A DNA stretch of 64,000 nucleotides from positions 1-64,000 of the forward strand of contig JANLPR010000118.1 of NCBI GenBank assembly GCA_031367345.1. Direction: 5' to 3'. The notes under the pieces were generated by a model. The model saw only the letters and a list, made by a program, of their open reading frames with translations, had not been told where the DNA came from and ran no database searches. This document shows positions 17,565 through 26,528 of this stretch, piece by piece (position 1 is the first letter of the stretch; each line of letters begins with the position of its first letter). This DNA is from JADKIH01 sp031367345. GTDB taxonomy: Bacteria; Bacteroidota; Bacteroidia; AKYH767-A; 2013-40CM-41-45. The translations under genes and the position numbers were made by a program.

Positions 17565-17621
17565 ATGAGGCTGTAGCCCAACTTGCAAAAAATGTTTTTA
17601 GTAATGTTCAATTCATTTTTT

Positions 17622-17629
17622 TATATTTG
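17622..17629 (+). promoter_or_regulatory. -7 promoter box upstream of the DUF6265 lipoprotein
   Basis: TATATTTG is an exact match in the gene-free stretch 17565-17751. The distance to the ATG at 17752 (about 120 nt) implies a long leader, so the assignment is tentative. Confidence 0.45.
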
Positions 17630-17751
17630 AACAAGTTGCTTTTAAACAATATTTATTTTGACTTTTCTTTTTAAAAAAAGCGATTTCAAAAATATTATCT
17701 GAGTTATCAGAAAATTACACGTATGAATGAAAATTTAAAATTAAAACACTA

Positions 17752-18228
17752 ATGAGATTACTGGTTTTGCTGTTATTTACAGTAAGTGTTATTGGTTGTT
17801 CTAAAGTCACAAAAACTGAAACTAATAACTTACATGAATTTACTTGGTTGACAGGAGAGTGGATGGATAGTTCCTCATCGGGTAAAATGGTGGAAATTTG
17901 GAATCAGATAAACGATTCACTATATGTAGGAAGTAGTATATATTTGGCAGGAATCGACACTATTTTCTATGAAGAGATATCATTAAAGAAAATAAAAAAT
18001 GACATCTATTATATTCCAAGTATTCAATCAGAAGAAGGAGCATTGCCGGTGCTGTTTAAATATACAGGATACAAAAACGATGAATGGATTTTTGAAAATA
18101 AAGATCATGATTTTCCGCAGCGAATTGTTTACACACATCCTGAACCAGATTCATTAATAGCATATGTAGATGGAAATAAAAATGGAGAATACAGAAAAGA
18201 ATTCTTTAGAATGAAGAAAATAAATTAG
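17752..18228 (+). CDS. DUF6265-like lipoprotein
   Basis: This is a 158-residue lipoprotein. The hydrophobic signal ends in a lipobox at VIGC (Cys about residue 16), so it should be lipid-anchored. The mature part starts with FTWLTGEWMDSSSSGKMVEIW, carries YEEISLKKI and ends with a FENKDHDFPQRIVYT segment, which fits the DUF6265 family of lipocalin-like beta barrels. No ligand or function is established. It has its own candidate promoter and is followed by a gene with a separate promoter. Confidence 0.75.
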   Translation: MRLLVLLLFTVSVIGCSKVTKTETNNLHEFTWLTGEWMDSSSSGKMVEIWNQINDSLYVGSSIYLAGIDTIFYEEISLKKIKNDIYYIPSIQSEEGALPVLFKYTGYKNDEWIFENKDHDFPQRIVYTHPEPDSLIAYVDGNKNGEYRKEFFRMKKIN

Positions 18229-18250
18229 TAAATCGAACCAATTTTGATAT

Positions 18251-18258
18251 TATATTTG
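18251..18258 (+). promoter_or_regulatory. -7 promoter box of the GreA-like gene
   Basis: TATATTTG is an exact match 50 nt before the ATG at 18309. Confidence 0.55.
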
Positions 18259-18308
18259 CGAAACAAGAGAAATTTTATAATGAGTAATTTTACCAATTAA
18301 AATAATCG

Positions 18309-18758
18309 ATGAATAATAAAAAAGAAATAATTGAACATTGCCGAATTCTATTAGTTGAAAAATTGGGTGAGTTGAAAAATCAGGTAAATGAATTAATGCA
18401 GGATGCAGAAAGTGATTCCAAAAGTTCTGCTGGCGATAAACATGAAACCGCACGAGCAATGATGCAATTGGAACAAGAAAAACTGAACCGTCAAATTTCT
18501 GAATTTCAAAAGCAAGAAGAAGCACTAAATAATATTCGAACTGATGTTGAAAATGATGAAGTTCGATTGGGTTCTCTCGTTAAAACCGACAAAGGATCTA
18601 TCTTAATTGCAATACCATTAGGTAAAGTGACAATCACCGATGAATCGTGTATGGTTGTTTCGCCCATTTCTCCGATTGGTCAAGCCTTGATGGGATTGAA
18701 GGTTAAGTCAAAAATGGAGATCAACGGGAATAGTTTTAAAATACTTTCAATTGCATAA
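18309..18758 (+). CDS. GreA/GreB-like transcription-factor relative
   Basis: This 149-residue protein has a GreA-like plan. An N-terminal antiparallel coiled coil (about 5-85) is followed by a small FKBP-like C-domain (about 90-149) ending SPISPIGQALMGLKVKSKMEING, which parallels the GreA C-terminal SPIxxALxG pattern. At the coiled-coil turn it has GDKHET, which keeps the Asp and Glu spacing of the GreA GDLSEN catalytic tip. GreA rescues backtracked RNA polymerase by stimulating RNA cleavage. Whether this divergent protein does the same or acts as an anti-Gre competitor is open. Database entries in this phylum sometimes mislabel such proteins as 3-oxoacyl-ACP synthase. Confidence 0.65.
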   Translation: MNNKKEIIEHCRILLVEKLGELKNQVNELMQDAESDSKSSAGDKHETARAMMQLEQEKLNRQISEFQKQEEALNNIRTDVENDEVRLGSLVKTDKGSILIAIPLGKVTITDESCMVVSPISPIGQALMGLKVKSKMEINGNSFKILSIA

Positions 18759-18792
18759 TAATATTTCTACAATCATTTTTTAATCTCTACTA

Positions 18793-19344
18793 TTAATTAC
18801 CTAAAACTACTTGTGCATTCTTATCGGTAAGAATTTTAGAAACGGCTAATGCACTTTTTGCCTCTATCGGTTTTTTAGTTCCAATTAGTAAACTTTGTCC
18901 ACTATGAAATACTAATTCGATTGCCCAATTACTGGAAAGAGTTATCGATTTCCTTTTTCCAAACCCTCGCAATCCCCATCCACCATATTCCTTTAGTGGA
19001 TTATACTCACGAACAATTATCTCGCTCAATTGTGGCCATTCAAATCTTTTTGAATACAAATGAAAGGGGTAAAGTTTAATAATGATAGCTTCGTTAGTAA
19101 TTTTAGTACTCAATCTAAAATTATAAAAAAGTAGGATTATAAGGGACATAAACAAAATTGCAAACATTAATCCAATATTTGTCATTGGCTTTTTCCCAAA
19201 TGGTATATTCAAAAAATATTGTTGAAGTAAAGCATAACAAAACAATGCAGTTAACGATACAATAGCTATCCAAAATATTTTGTGAGAAAATCGTTGTTGT
19301 TCTTCAAAAAGTAATTGCATTTTATTGTCAACTATTAAATTCAT
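18793..19344 (-). CDS. Membrane protein with PH-like domain
   Basis: This protein has up to 183 residues. Two adjacent predicted helices (about 25-47 and 55-77) are followed by a beta-rich PH-like domain (about 80-165) including YGGWGLRGFGKRKSITL and IGTKKPIEA, typical of small bacterial membrane PH-domain proteins. No catalytic residues are visible. The ATG at 19344 overlaps the end of the inositol monophosphatase by 17 nt, while ATG 19320 would leave a 7-nt gap; the choice is uncertain. It is the last gene of the minus-strand mtaB run. Confidence 0.65.
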   Translation of the reverse strand: MNLIVDNKMQLLFEEQQRFSHKIFWIAIVSLTALFCYALLQQYFLNIPFGKKPMTNIGLMFAILFMSLIILLFYNFRLSTKITNEAIIIKLYPFHLYSKRFEWPQLSEIIVREYNPLKEYGGWGLRGFGKRKSITLSSNWAIELVFHSGQSLLIGTKKPIEAKSALAVSKILTDKNAQVVLGN

Positions 19345-20131
19345 GAGAAATTACTTTTTGAATTTCATTATGGACCAATGAATTAGAAGCTATCAATTCC
19401 GCTCCAAATATAAAATCTGTTCCATTTGTAAAATCAGTAACTGTTCCACCGGCTTCTTTAACGATCAATGCCCCACCGGCCACATCCCATGAATTTAATC
19501 CGTATTCATAAAACGATTCAAATCTCCCGCAGGCCACATAAGCCAAATCAGCTGCTGCAGAACCTAAACGTCTTAATCCGTGCGTGTTTTTCATACACCA
19601 ATCAAACACTTTCATGTAAGGAACCATTCTATCGTAATCATGATATGGAAATCCAGTAGCGATTAACGAATCGGATAATTGAGCGACATTACTCACAGAA
19701 ATAGGAAGATCATTCAAAAAAGCACCACCATCTTTCCAAGCATAAAAGCATTCATCTAAATTCAATTCATGAACCACACCTAATACCAACTCTTCGTGAT
19801 GAATTAATGCTATACTTATACAAAAACAAGGTATACCATGAATAAAATTAGTTGTGCCATCGAGTGGATCAATAATCCAATTAAAATGTTTTCCTCTAAT
19901 ATTCTCAGTCGCTTCTTCAGTTATAAATCCTGCCTCAGGAAAAATTTGTTTTAAATATTCAACAATCTTAATTTCTGCTGACTTGTCAACATAACTAACA
20001 AAATCATTGTGACCTTTTTTTTCAATAGAAGCTGAAGTAAATTTTTTCCGTTCATCCAATATAAACTTACCCACTACTTTTGTAATGCCTGTAACTTGCT
20101 TACAAAGGTTTTTTAATTCTGTGTTTGTCAT
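19328..20131 (-). CDS. suhB: Inositol-1-monophosphatase family protein
   Basis: This Mg2+-dependent sugar-phosphate phosphatase has 267 residues. It shows the signatures EEATE (about 68-72), IDPLDGTTNFIHGIP (about 84-98) with the metal-binding Asp residues, and WDVAGGALIVKEAGG (about 210-224). Length matches bacterial SuhB/ImpA. Its substrate may be inositol phosphate or another sugar phosphate, and some family members instead bind transcription complexes. The start codon directly abuts the stop of the Lgt-like gene, so the two are cotranscribed. Confidence 0.85.
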   Translation of the reverse strand: MTNTELKNLCKQVTGITKVVGKFILDERKKFTSASIEKKGHNDFVSYVDKSAEIKIVEYLKQIFPEAGFITEEATENIRGKHFNWIIDPLDGTTNFIHGIPCFCISIALIHHEELVLGVVHELNLDECFYAWKDGGAFLNDLPISVSNVAQLSDSLIATGFPYHDYDRMVPYMKVFDWCMKNTHGLRRLGSAAADLAYVACGRFESFYEYGLNSWDVAGGALIVKEAGGTVTDFTNGTDFIFGAELIASNSLVHNEIQKVISHEFNS

Positions 20132-21283
20132 TTATGTCAGTGAAGTTTTTTTCTTTTTCAAAATTGAAAGTCCGGCAATCCCTGAAAATAATAATAGAGT
20201 TGAGATCAACTGAGCTTGAGTAAACGAAAAACTACCAACGTGATAGTGAGAGTTTACTCTTATTGATTCAATGGCAAATCGTTCAATGCCATTAAAAATT
20301 AAATACCAGCTAAACAATCTACCCGGTGTACCTATTTTTTTTCTCATCGACCATAAGACGAAGAAGAGAGAAATAGCCATAATACTTTCATAAAAAGGAG
20401 TAGGGTAAACGCCCAATGCAAGTTCATGGCAATGATGACCCACGCAATCAGGTATTGGAATCCCTTCATTAATTACATTGTGTGGATATTTGAACGACCA
20501 CATCCAATCAGGGAGGAAAGAGAAAGGATTCGGATGTACGCTGTCTATTCCCCAATCACCATCTCCTGCAAGCTGACAACCAATTCGTCCGGTACCATAA
20601 CCTAACATCAATCCGGGTGCAGCAGAATCGCAAAGTACTAATGGTGAAATATTATTTTTTTTGCCATACACTAAAACAGAAATTCCACCTACAATCAAAC
20701 CACCATACATAGTGAGACCACTTCCGCTAAAAAACATGCCGGCAGGATCTGCGATGAAATCATTCCAATACTCTAACAAATGAAAAACTTTCGCACCCAA
20801 TAATCCACCTAAGGCAGCAACCATTGTTATTTCAGAAACTAATTGATGAGGATAAATTTTCAACTCTGCTTCTTTTGGTTGAGGCAAAGAATCTCTTTTA
20901 CTTTCATAATACCTCCATCCAATCGATAAAGCTGCTCCAATCAAGCCACCTACCATATTGCCTTTCATAGAAAGCAGGGCAGCTTGCGGATCGGCAAAAA
21001 AATCTGCACTGCTTATTATTGCGAATACTATTTTTGAGCCTAGAATAAACCCAAATAATCCATTCCAAAAATAATCTATTGGGTTAGCAGATTGTCCAAC
21101 AATAATTTTTTTTGTTTGAGCATGTAATATCCCTTCAACTTCTTTTCGCTTTAATTCAGAAGCCAATGTATATGCAGCAAGTAAAAAAGAAAGTGCTACT
21201 AAAAGACCAAACATAGGCGGGAACGAATAAGTAAAATGCGTTCCGAAAAGGTCATTTAGTAAATCGGTAAGTCCTGCGTACAT
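20132..21283 (-). CDS. lgt: Prolipoprotein diacylglyceryl transferase (Lgt)-family protein, variant signature
   Basis: Lgt moves diacylglycerol from phosphatidylglycerol to the lipobox cysteine of prolipoproteins in the inner membrane. This 383-residue polytopic protein has the Lgt layout, with GLTMYGGLIVGG (about 186-197), GYGTGRIGCQLAGDGDWG (about 228-245) and YPTPFYES. It is about 90 residues longer than E. coli Lgt. Its signature reads GRIGCQ where the classical one reads GRxGNF, so the conserved Asn is replaced by Cys. It may be the true Lgt of this lineage or a diverged paralogue. Lipobox proteins in the window show that some Lgt exists. Confidence 0.75.
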   Translation of the reverse strand: MYAGLTDLLNDLFGTHFTYSFPPMFGLLVALSFLLAAYTLASELKRKEVEGILHAQTKKIIVGQSANPIDYFWNGLFGFILGSKIVFAIISSADFFADPQAALLSMKGNMVGGLIGAALSIGWRYYESKRDSLPQPKEAELKIYPHQLVSEITMVAALGGLLGAKVFHLLEYWNDFIADPAGMFFSGSGLTMYGGLIVGGISVLVYGKKNNISPLVLCDSAAPGLMLGYGTGRIGCQLAGDGDWGIDSVHPNPFSFLPDWMWSFKYPHNVINEGIPIPDCVGHHCHELALGVYPTPFYESIMAISLFFVLWSMRKKIGTPGRLFSWYLIFNGIERFAIESIRVNSHYHVGSFSFTQAQLISTLLLFSGIAGLSILKKKKTSLT

Positions 21284-21326
21284 AAAATAATATTAGTGGT
21301 ATTACTGTAAAATTAAGTTGATGTTC

Positions 21327-22679
21327 CTAATTGATAGTGTAATCAATTGTTTCTAGTGTGTCATTCATTAAACTGGATTGTACAGCTATAGAGCCATTAA
21401 ACGAATCCAGTTTTACTCGCTGAAGTGTGTTTCTAAGCCGGTCTTCATAAGGAACACTTACACGAATATAATTATTTGTAAATCCAAAGAGATGTCCGTC
21501 CTTATTCTCAGATTCGAAGAGTACCTCGAAATTTTTTCCAATATATTTTTCGTAAAATAAATTTTTCTTCTTTTCAGAAAGAATCCTTAACATATGATTT
21601 CGTCTTTTTCTTTCTGACATTGGAACTACTTCTAACATTTTTGCTGCTTCTGTATTCTCTCTTTCGGAATAAGTAAAAACGTGCAAATATGAAATTTCTA
21701 ATTCTGTTAGGTAAGTATACGTTTCAATAAAATCATTTTCTGTTTCGCCCGGAAACCCAACGATCACGTCAACACCAATACAAGCATCAGGCATTACATC
21801 CTTTATCTTCAAAATCCGATCGGAGTATAATTTACGTTGATATCTTCTTTTCATAAGACCTAATATCTTATCTGAACCCGATTGAAGCGGAATATGAAAG
21901 TGCGGAACAAAACGATTTGATATCGAGACAAAATCAATGATTTCGTTTGTAAGTAAATTAGGTTCAATAGATGAAATTCGAAAGCGTTCAATTGAAACTA
22001 CTTTATCAAGCTCTTTAATAAGAGAAAGAAAATTTGTTTCTCTTAGAGAACCATTAGAATCAACTATACCATAGTCCCCAATATTAACGCCGGTAAGAAC
22101 AATTTCTTTGATGCCTTTTTCTCCAATTTCAGTTGCATTTTTAACAACATTCGATACTGAATCGCTTCTACTTTTTCCTCTTGCAAGGGGAATTGTACAA
22201 TAGGTACAAGTATAATCGCATCCATCTTGAACCTTTAGAAAAGCCCTGGTTCTATCGCCAATAGAATAAGCAGTTTTGAATGTTCCAACATTTTGAATTT
22301 CGCATGAGTGAACTTCAGCGATTTCCTTTTTTTGAAGATCAATTAAATATGCGGGTAAATTAAATTTTTCGGTAGCACCTAATACTAAATCTACACCTTT
22401 AATATTTGCAATTTCATCAGGCTTCAATTGAGCATAACAACCAATAATTGCAATAAAAGCATTTGGGTTTGCTTGTTGCGCACGACGAACAATGGCTTTA
22501 CATTCTTTATCTGCATTATCGGTAACAGAACAAGTGTTTATCACCACTACATCTGCTCCATTCTCGAACTCCACTTTTTTAAATCCGGATTCTTTCAGTT
22601 GACGTGCAATTGTAGAAGTCTCAGCAAAATTCAGTTTGCAACCCAGCGTATGAAATGCAACTGTTGACCCATTATTCAT
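21327..22679 (-). CDS. mtaB: tRNA (N6-L-threonylcarbamoyladenosine(37)-C2)-methylthiotransferase MtaB
   Basis: MtaB turns t6A37 into ms2t6A37 in tRNAs decoding ANN codons, using radical SAM chemistry and two [4Fe-4S] clusters. The 450-residue protein has the N-terminal UPF0004 domain with cysteines in TLGCKLN (about residue 14), NTCSVTD (about 50) and GCYAQ (about 81). The radical-SAM triad is CDYTCTYC (about 153-160), and a C-terminal TRAM-like region is present. It heads the minus-strand run mtaB - lgt - suhB - PH protein, with a 43-nt gap before lgt. A TATTTTCG box lies just upstream. Confidence 0.93.
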   Translation of the reverse strand: MNNGSTVAFHTLGCKLNFAETSTIARQLKESGFKKVEFENGADVVVINTCSVTDNADKECKAIVRRAQQANPNAFIAIIGCYAQLKPDEIANIKGVDLVLGATEKFNLPAYLIDLQKKEIAEVHSCEIQNVGTFKTAYSIGDRTRAFLKVQDGCDYTCTYCTIPLARGKSRSDSVSNVVKNATEIGEKGIKEIVLTGVNIGDYGIVDSNGSLRETNFLSLIKELDKVVSIERFRISSIEPNLLTNEIIDFVSISNRFVPHFHIPLQSGSDKILGLMKRRYQRKLYSDRILKIKDVMPDACIGVDVIVGFPGETENDFIETYTYLTELEISYLHVFTYSERENTEAAKMLEVVPMSERKRRNHMLRILSEKKKNLFYEKYIGKNFEVLFESENKDGHLFGFTNNYIRVSVPYEDRLRNTLQRVKLDSFNGSIAVQSSLMNDTLETIDYTIN

Positions 22680-22683
22680 TGGG

Positions 22684-22691
22684 CGAAAATA
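22684..22691 (-). promoter_or_regulatory. -7-like box of mtaB (TTCG variant)
   Basis: The minus strand reads TATTTTCG, one mismatch from TAnnTTTG, 4 nt from the mtaB ATG. Confidence 0.4.
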
Positions 22692-22723
22692 CGCAAAACA
22701 TTATAGGTAGGCAATTGAAATAG

Positions 22724-22739
22724 ATGCTACTTTTAGCAT
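22724..22739. repeat. Small inverted repeat between mtaB and the solute-binding protein gene
   Basis: ATGCTA and TAGCAT are separated by CTTT in the divergent intergenic region. It could be an operator or chance. Confidence 0.35.
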
Positions 22740-22828
22740 AAAAACAGTTAAATAGGAGCTATTTTGGTATTCTCAAGTCATCGTTGATAACTATACAAAA
22801 GGTCAACTAACAATTGAATTGCTTCAAT

Positions 22829-22836
22829 TAGTTTTG
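22829..22836 (+). promoter_or_regulatory. -7 promoter box of the solute-binding lipoprotein gene
   Basis: TAGTTTTG is an exact match 5 nt before the ATG at 22842. Confidence 0.6.
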
Positions 22837-22841
22837 TAGAT

Positions 22842-24485
22842 ATGTTCAAATCGTCATACATCTATTTATTTTTACTAATTGGGTTCTTCGCTTCTTGTAC
22901 TTCTACAGAAGATCAACACTCGAACAAAACATCTTTTAGGTACAATGAATTTGGAGGAATTTCATCACTCGACCCGGCATTTGCAAAAGATCAATCACTC
23001 ATTTGGCCTTGTTTGCAAATGTATAATGGCTTGGTCAGTTTTAATGAACACTTAGAAATTCAACCATGCATTGCCAAATCATGGGAAATTAGTACTGATG
23101 GTTTGATTTATCTTTTTCATTTGAGGAGTGATGTTTTTTTTCATAGAAATAATTTATTTGAAAATAAGGATAGCACAAGAACAGTTTGTGCTAACGATTT
23201 TGTTTTTAGTTTGAACAGGCTTACTTCCAAAGCTGTTGCATCACCCGGTTCATGGGTACTGAATTCAATTGAAAAAAATAATGTCGGGATATTAAGCGGA
23301 GTGGCGGCACTAAATGATAGTACCTTACAAATTACACTATCTAATCCCAATCCGGCCTTCTTAGGCTTACTCACCATGCCATATTGTTCTGTAGTCCCAA
23401 AAGAAGTTGTTGAGCATTATGGGAATGATTTTAGAAGTCACCCATGTGGTACCGGGCCGTTTAAATTTAGTTTTTGGAAAGAAGGAGTTCGGTTGATATT
23501 ATTGAAGAACGAAAATTATTTTCGAACTGATAGCAATGGAAAACATTTGCCCTACTTGGATGCTGTAGAGGTGTCTTTTATTTCAGATAAACAAAGTTCT
23601 TTTATTGAATTTTTAAAAGGCAATATTGATTTTATGAGTGGACTCGATGCCAGTTACAAAGATGAATTACTTACTAGAAATGGAAATTTACAAGCAAAGT
23701 ATAGAAATAAGTTTGTGATGGAGACTGAACCATATTTGAATACGGAGTATTTAGGATTTATGTTAGAGTCAAATTCAGATGAAAGTAAAATGCTGGGAGA
23801 CTTACATATTCGCAGTGCATTGTCGTATTCAATCGATAGAAAAAAAATGATCTCTTATTTAAAAAATAATATTGGAATACCGGGAAACTATGGATTTGTA
23901 CCTCCCGGAATACCATCTTTTGATTCGACAGTTGTTGGATTCCCATACAACATACAAAAGGCAAAAGAGGAACTAAAATTGAGTGGACATGAAGAGGGGA
24001 AGGGACTTTCGGAAATTACTTTGAGCACTACAGGGAATTACCTTGACTTATGTGAGTTTATTAAAAATCAATGGGAAGAAATAGGCTTTAAAATAAAAAT
24101 TGATGTGAATCAAGCAGCCGTGCATAGGAAGATGGTTGCTGAAAAGAAGCTGGCCTTTTTCCGTGGAAGTTGGCTTGCAGATTATCCAGATGCCGAAAAT
24201 TATTTATCACTTTTCTACACAAAAAACTTTTCTCCCAACGGACCCAACACCACTCATTTTAGCAACAAAGAATATGACGAACTTTTTGATCGGTCAATGA
24301 AAGAAACGACTGATAGTACTCGCTTTAGAATGTATCGTAGATTAGATCAATTGGCGATAGAACAAGCACCTGTTATTATTTTGTACTATGATAAAGTTCT
24401 ACGTTTGCATCAAAACAACATTCAAGGATTAAAATCCAATGCAATGAATCTATTGATGCTCGAGTCTGTTAAAAAGGAGAATTAG
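22842..24485 (+). CDS. ABC-type peptide/oligopeptide substrate-binding lipoprotein (SBP family 5)
   Basis: This is a 547-residue lipoprotein with lipobox FFASC (Cys about residue 19). The mature part has the family-5 (OppA/DppA) fold markers: an N-terminal SLDPAFAKDQS, SWEISTDGLIYLFHLRSDVFFH (about 76-97), NPAFLGLLTMPYCSVVPKEVVE, a GTGPFKF motif, and a C-terminal DYPDAENYLSLFYT region. It should capture peptides or similar solutes for an ABC importer. No permease or ATPase genes are adjacent, so its partner must lie elsewhere. It is convergent with the EEP gene. Confidence 0.88.
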   Translation: MFKSSYIYLFLLIGFFASCTSTEDQHSNKTSFRYNEFGGISSLDPAFAKDQSLIWPCLQMYNGLVSFNEHLEIQPCIAKSWEISTDGLIYLFHLRSDVFFHRNNLFENKDSTRTVCANDFVFSLNRLTSKAVASPGSWVLNSIEKNNVGILSGVAALNDSTLQITLSNPNPAFLGLLTMPYCSVVPKEVVEHYGNDFRSHPCGTGPFKFSFWKEGVRLILLKNENYFRTDSNGKHLPYLDAVEVSFISDKQSSFIEFLKGNIDFMSGLDASYKDELLTRNGNLQAKYRNKFVMETEPYLNTEYLGFMLESNSDESKMLGDLHIRSALSYSIDRKKMISYLKNNIGIPGNYGFVPPGIPSFDSTVVGFPYNIQKAKEELKLSGHEEGKGLSEITLSTTGNYLDLCEFIKNQWEEIGFKIKIDVNQAAVHRKMVAEKKLAFFRGSWLADYPDAENYLSLFYTKNFSPNGPNTTHFSNKEYDELFDRSMKETTDSTRFRMYRRLDQLAIEQAPVIILYYDKVLRLHQNNIQGLKSNAMNLLMLESVKKEN

Positions 24486-24500
24486 TTTTTACAATTTGAT

Positions 24501-25631
24501 TTAATCTTTCAATCTTATCATACAAGAAATTGGAAAATGGTCTGAAAGTTTTTGATGAATTGTTTTAAAAGCAGAAGATGATATTCTTTCATCATGAAAG
24601 ATATAATCGATCCGAAACGAAGGGAAAGGCCCTACATACGACTTACCAAGTCCATTGCCACTTTCTTTAAATGTATCTTTTAAGTTATTCGATAAAATAT
24701 GATATGTGTATGAATTCGGAGTATCGTTAAAATCTCCACAAATTATTACCGGATAGGGACTTGCCAATATTGAATCGCGCAATATTTCTACTTGAACAGC
24801 ACGTTTCACAAAGGCGTGCTTAAGTTGACGGAGAATCATCAAGCTTCCTGCTAATTCATCTTGCTGAACATCGTCGTTGTTTAAGTTCTCAATAAATCGA
24901 TAACTATTCCATCCAAAATGCACACTCTCTAAATGAGTATTAAAAACCCTAACGGTATCCTTACCAATTTTTATATCACTAACAATAAATACATTTCCGC
25001 CTTTTGCTGCAAAGTGAACATTTTGTTTTCTAACAATAGGGTACTTGCTAAATGTGGCGATACCCCAATGGTCAGTATTTCTAAGAGTGATAGAATATTC
25101 TACTTGAGAATACTTTGCATTTAAAATTGAATGAAGTGTATCTGCATTATTAAAATCTGGTCGTTTACGATCTGTTGCATAAAATTCCTGAAAACAAATA
25201 ATGTCAGGCGATTCATCTTTTAAAAAATTAAAAATATCTACTCGCGTTTCATTGTTGTGAAACCAGTTGTAAAGGTCAAATAATCGAACGTTGAACGACA
25301 TTACTTTAATATTGTTTTCTGACCTCAATTCTTTTTCAGATTTATAAGAAGAATTAAATTGTATCACAGAAAACAATCTTCCCAGTCCCACTAAAATAAA
25401 GATCATTGAAAAAACGAAACGACGGCTCCTCAAAAGAGCCCAGTATACCACGAAGATAATATTAATAGCAAGAAAAATTTCATAAGCCAAGCCAAACAAT
25501 GCCAACCACCAAATAATTCTAGGGCTAACATACGAAGCCAGATAAGAAAATAAAATTCCAATTACTGCAAGGATATTAAAGATCCAAACAATACGATTAA
25601 AAATAGAAGGCTTTACTTTTTCTGACACCAT
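24501..25631 (-). CDS. Endonuclease/exonuclease/phosphatase-family membrane protein
   Basis: The 376-residue protein has three N-terminal membrane helices (about 12-32, 37-63 and 70-90) that anchor an EEP-fold domain (about 105-376). Visible EEP motifs are VMSFNVRLFD (about 108-117), CFQEFYA, VFNTHLES, ICGDFNDTPNS (about 294-304) and SDHFPISC at the end. The catalytic Asn/Glu/Asp/His set appears complete, so it should cleave a phosphoester, but DNA, lipid or sugar phosphate cannot be told apart. It is the last gene of a mutL - rhomboid - rhomboid - EEP series, 6 nt after the preceding gene. Confidence 0.83.
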   Translation of the reverse strand: MVSEKVKPSIFNRIVWIFNILAVIGILFSYLASYVSPRIIWWLALFGLAYEIFLAINIIFVVYWALLRSRRFVFSMIFILVGLGRLFSVIQFNSSYKSEKELRSENNIKVMSFNVRLFDLYNWFHNNETRVDIFNFLKDESPDIICFQEFYATDRKRPDFNNADTLHSILNAKYSQVEYSITLRNTDHWGIATFSKYPIVRKQNVHFAAKGGNVFIVSDIKIGKDTVRVFNTHLESVHFGWNSYRFIENLNNDDVQQDELAGSLMILRQLKHAFVKRAVQVEILRDSILASPYPVIICGDFNDTPNSYTYHILSNNLKDTFKESGNGLGKSYVGPFPSFRIDYIFHDERISSSAFKTIHQKLSDHFPISCMIRLKD

Positions 25632-25637
25632 AAAATG

Positions 25638-26516
25638 CTATTTTCTATCTTCTTTGCTCATCCGGAAAAGAAAATCCTTTTCGGCCTGTGTTAAACTTCC
25701 ATATCCTGATTTGTTGATCTTATCAAGTATTTCATCCATATATTCTTGATTTGCCTTTTTATTCAAGTTGAAATTTTCGTCAGTAGAAGTTCCGCGATAA
25801 GCAACAGTTAATTTACTTCCTTTTCTGAAAGAAGGAAGTCGAAGGCTCTCAATCCATGATGTTAAATTTGTTCCGTTTTTCAACAATCGGATATAGATAA
25901 AACCAAACATTGCACCACCAAGATGAGCAATATGTCCACCGGCATTATCCCCTGACACACTGATAACATCAAGCAAAACAGAAACAGCGGCTATAGCTTT
26001 TAATGGTACACTGCCTAAAAACAATAACTGAACTTTATAATCGGGTAGTAGAGTTGCAGCAGCAACAGTAATTGCAAGCACGCTTGCAGAAGCACCTAAA
26101 GCAAATGAATGATCAACGGTAGCGGCAAAAATCGGAAACAAATTAAAGGAGATCAAATAAGCTAATGCACCAAAAAAACCTCCCATTAAATAAATTCCTA
26201 GAAGTTTTTTCTCACCTAAAAATTCAACAATAATATTTCCCATCCAATAAAGCCATAACATGTTAAAGAGGATATGCATAAAATCCCAATGGTAAAACAT
26301 GTACGTAAGTAATGTCCATGGTCGAAGAAGTAGTACACCTAAATTTGAAGGAACGGCTAACCAATTAGAGACTACATCAAAACTAAATATAGGAGTATTA
26401 AATAATGAGCTTATGGCAAAAGTAATCCGAATCACCAAAAAGAGCATGAAATTCAGCATCAAAATCTTTTGAAGAGAATTATTAGCGCCAAACCAAATTG
26501 TGTTAGTTCCTTTCAT
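25638..26516 (-). CDS. Rhomboid family intramembrane serine protease (second of pair)
   Basis: This 292-residue polytopic protein has six predicted helices and the rhomboid catalytic dyad: Ser in ALGASASVLA (about residue 140) and His in HIAHLGG (about 197). The loop HILFNMLWLYWMG carries the family HxxxN pattern. Rhomboids cleave membrane proteins within or near a helix. A soluble tail of about 75 residues contains RGTSTDENFN and a coiled LTQAEKDFL end. It starts 12 nt after its paralogue and is followed by the EEP gene at 6 nt, so it is part of one transcript. Confidence 0.88.
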   Translation of the reverse strand: MKGTNTIWFGANNSLQKILMLNFMLFLVIRITFAISSLFNTPIFSFDVVSNWLAVPSNLGVLLLRPWTLLTYMFYHWDFMHILFNMLWLYWMGNIIVEFLGEKKLLGIYLMGGFFGALAYLISFNLFPIFAATVDHSFALGASASVLAITVAAATLLPDYKVQLLFLGSVPLKAIAAVSVLLDVISVSGDNAGGHIAHLGGAMFGFIYIRLLKNGTNLTSWIESLRLPSFRKGSKLTVAYRGTSTDENFNLNKKANQEYMDEILDKINKSGYGSLTQAEKDFLFRMSKEDRK

Positions 26517-26528
26517 TTATAAATCCGG

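Noticed and set aside
17565..17600. Small GGCTGTAGCC symmetrical element after the DUF4294 gene as a terminator.
   Set aside because: The stem is only three base pairs (GGC/GCC) around a TGTA loop and no T run follows closely.
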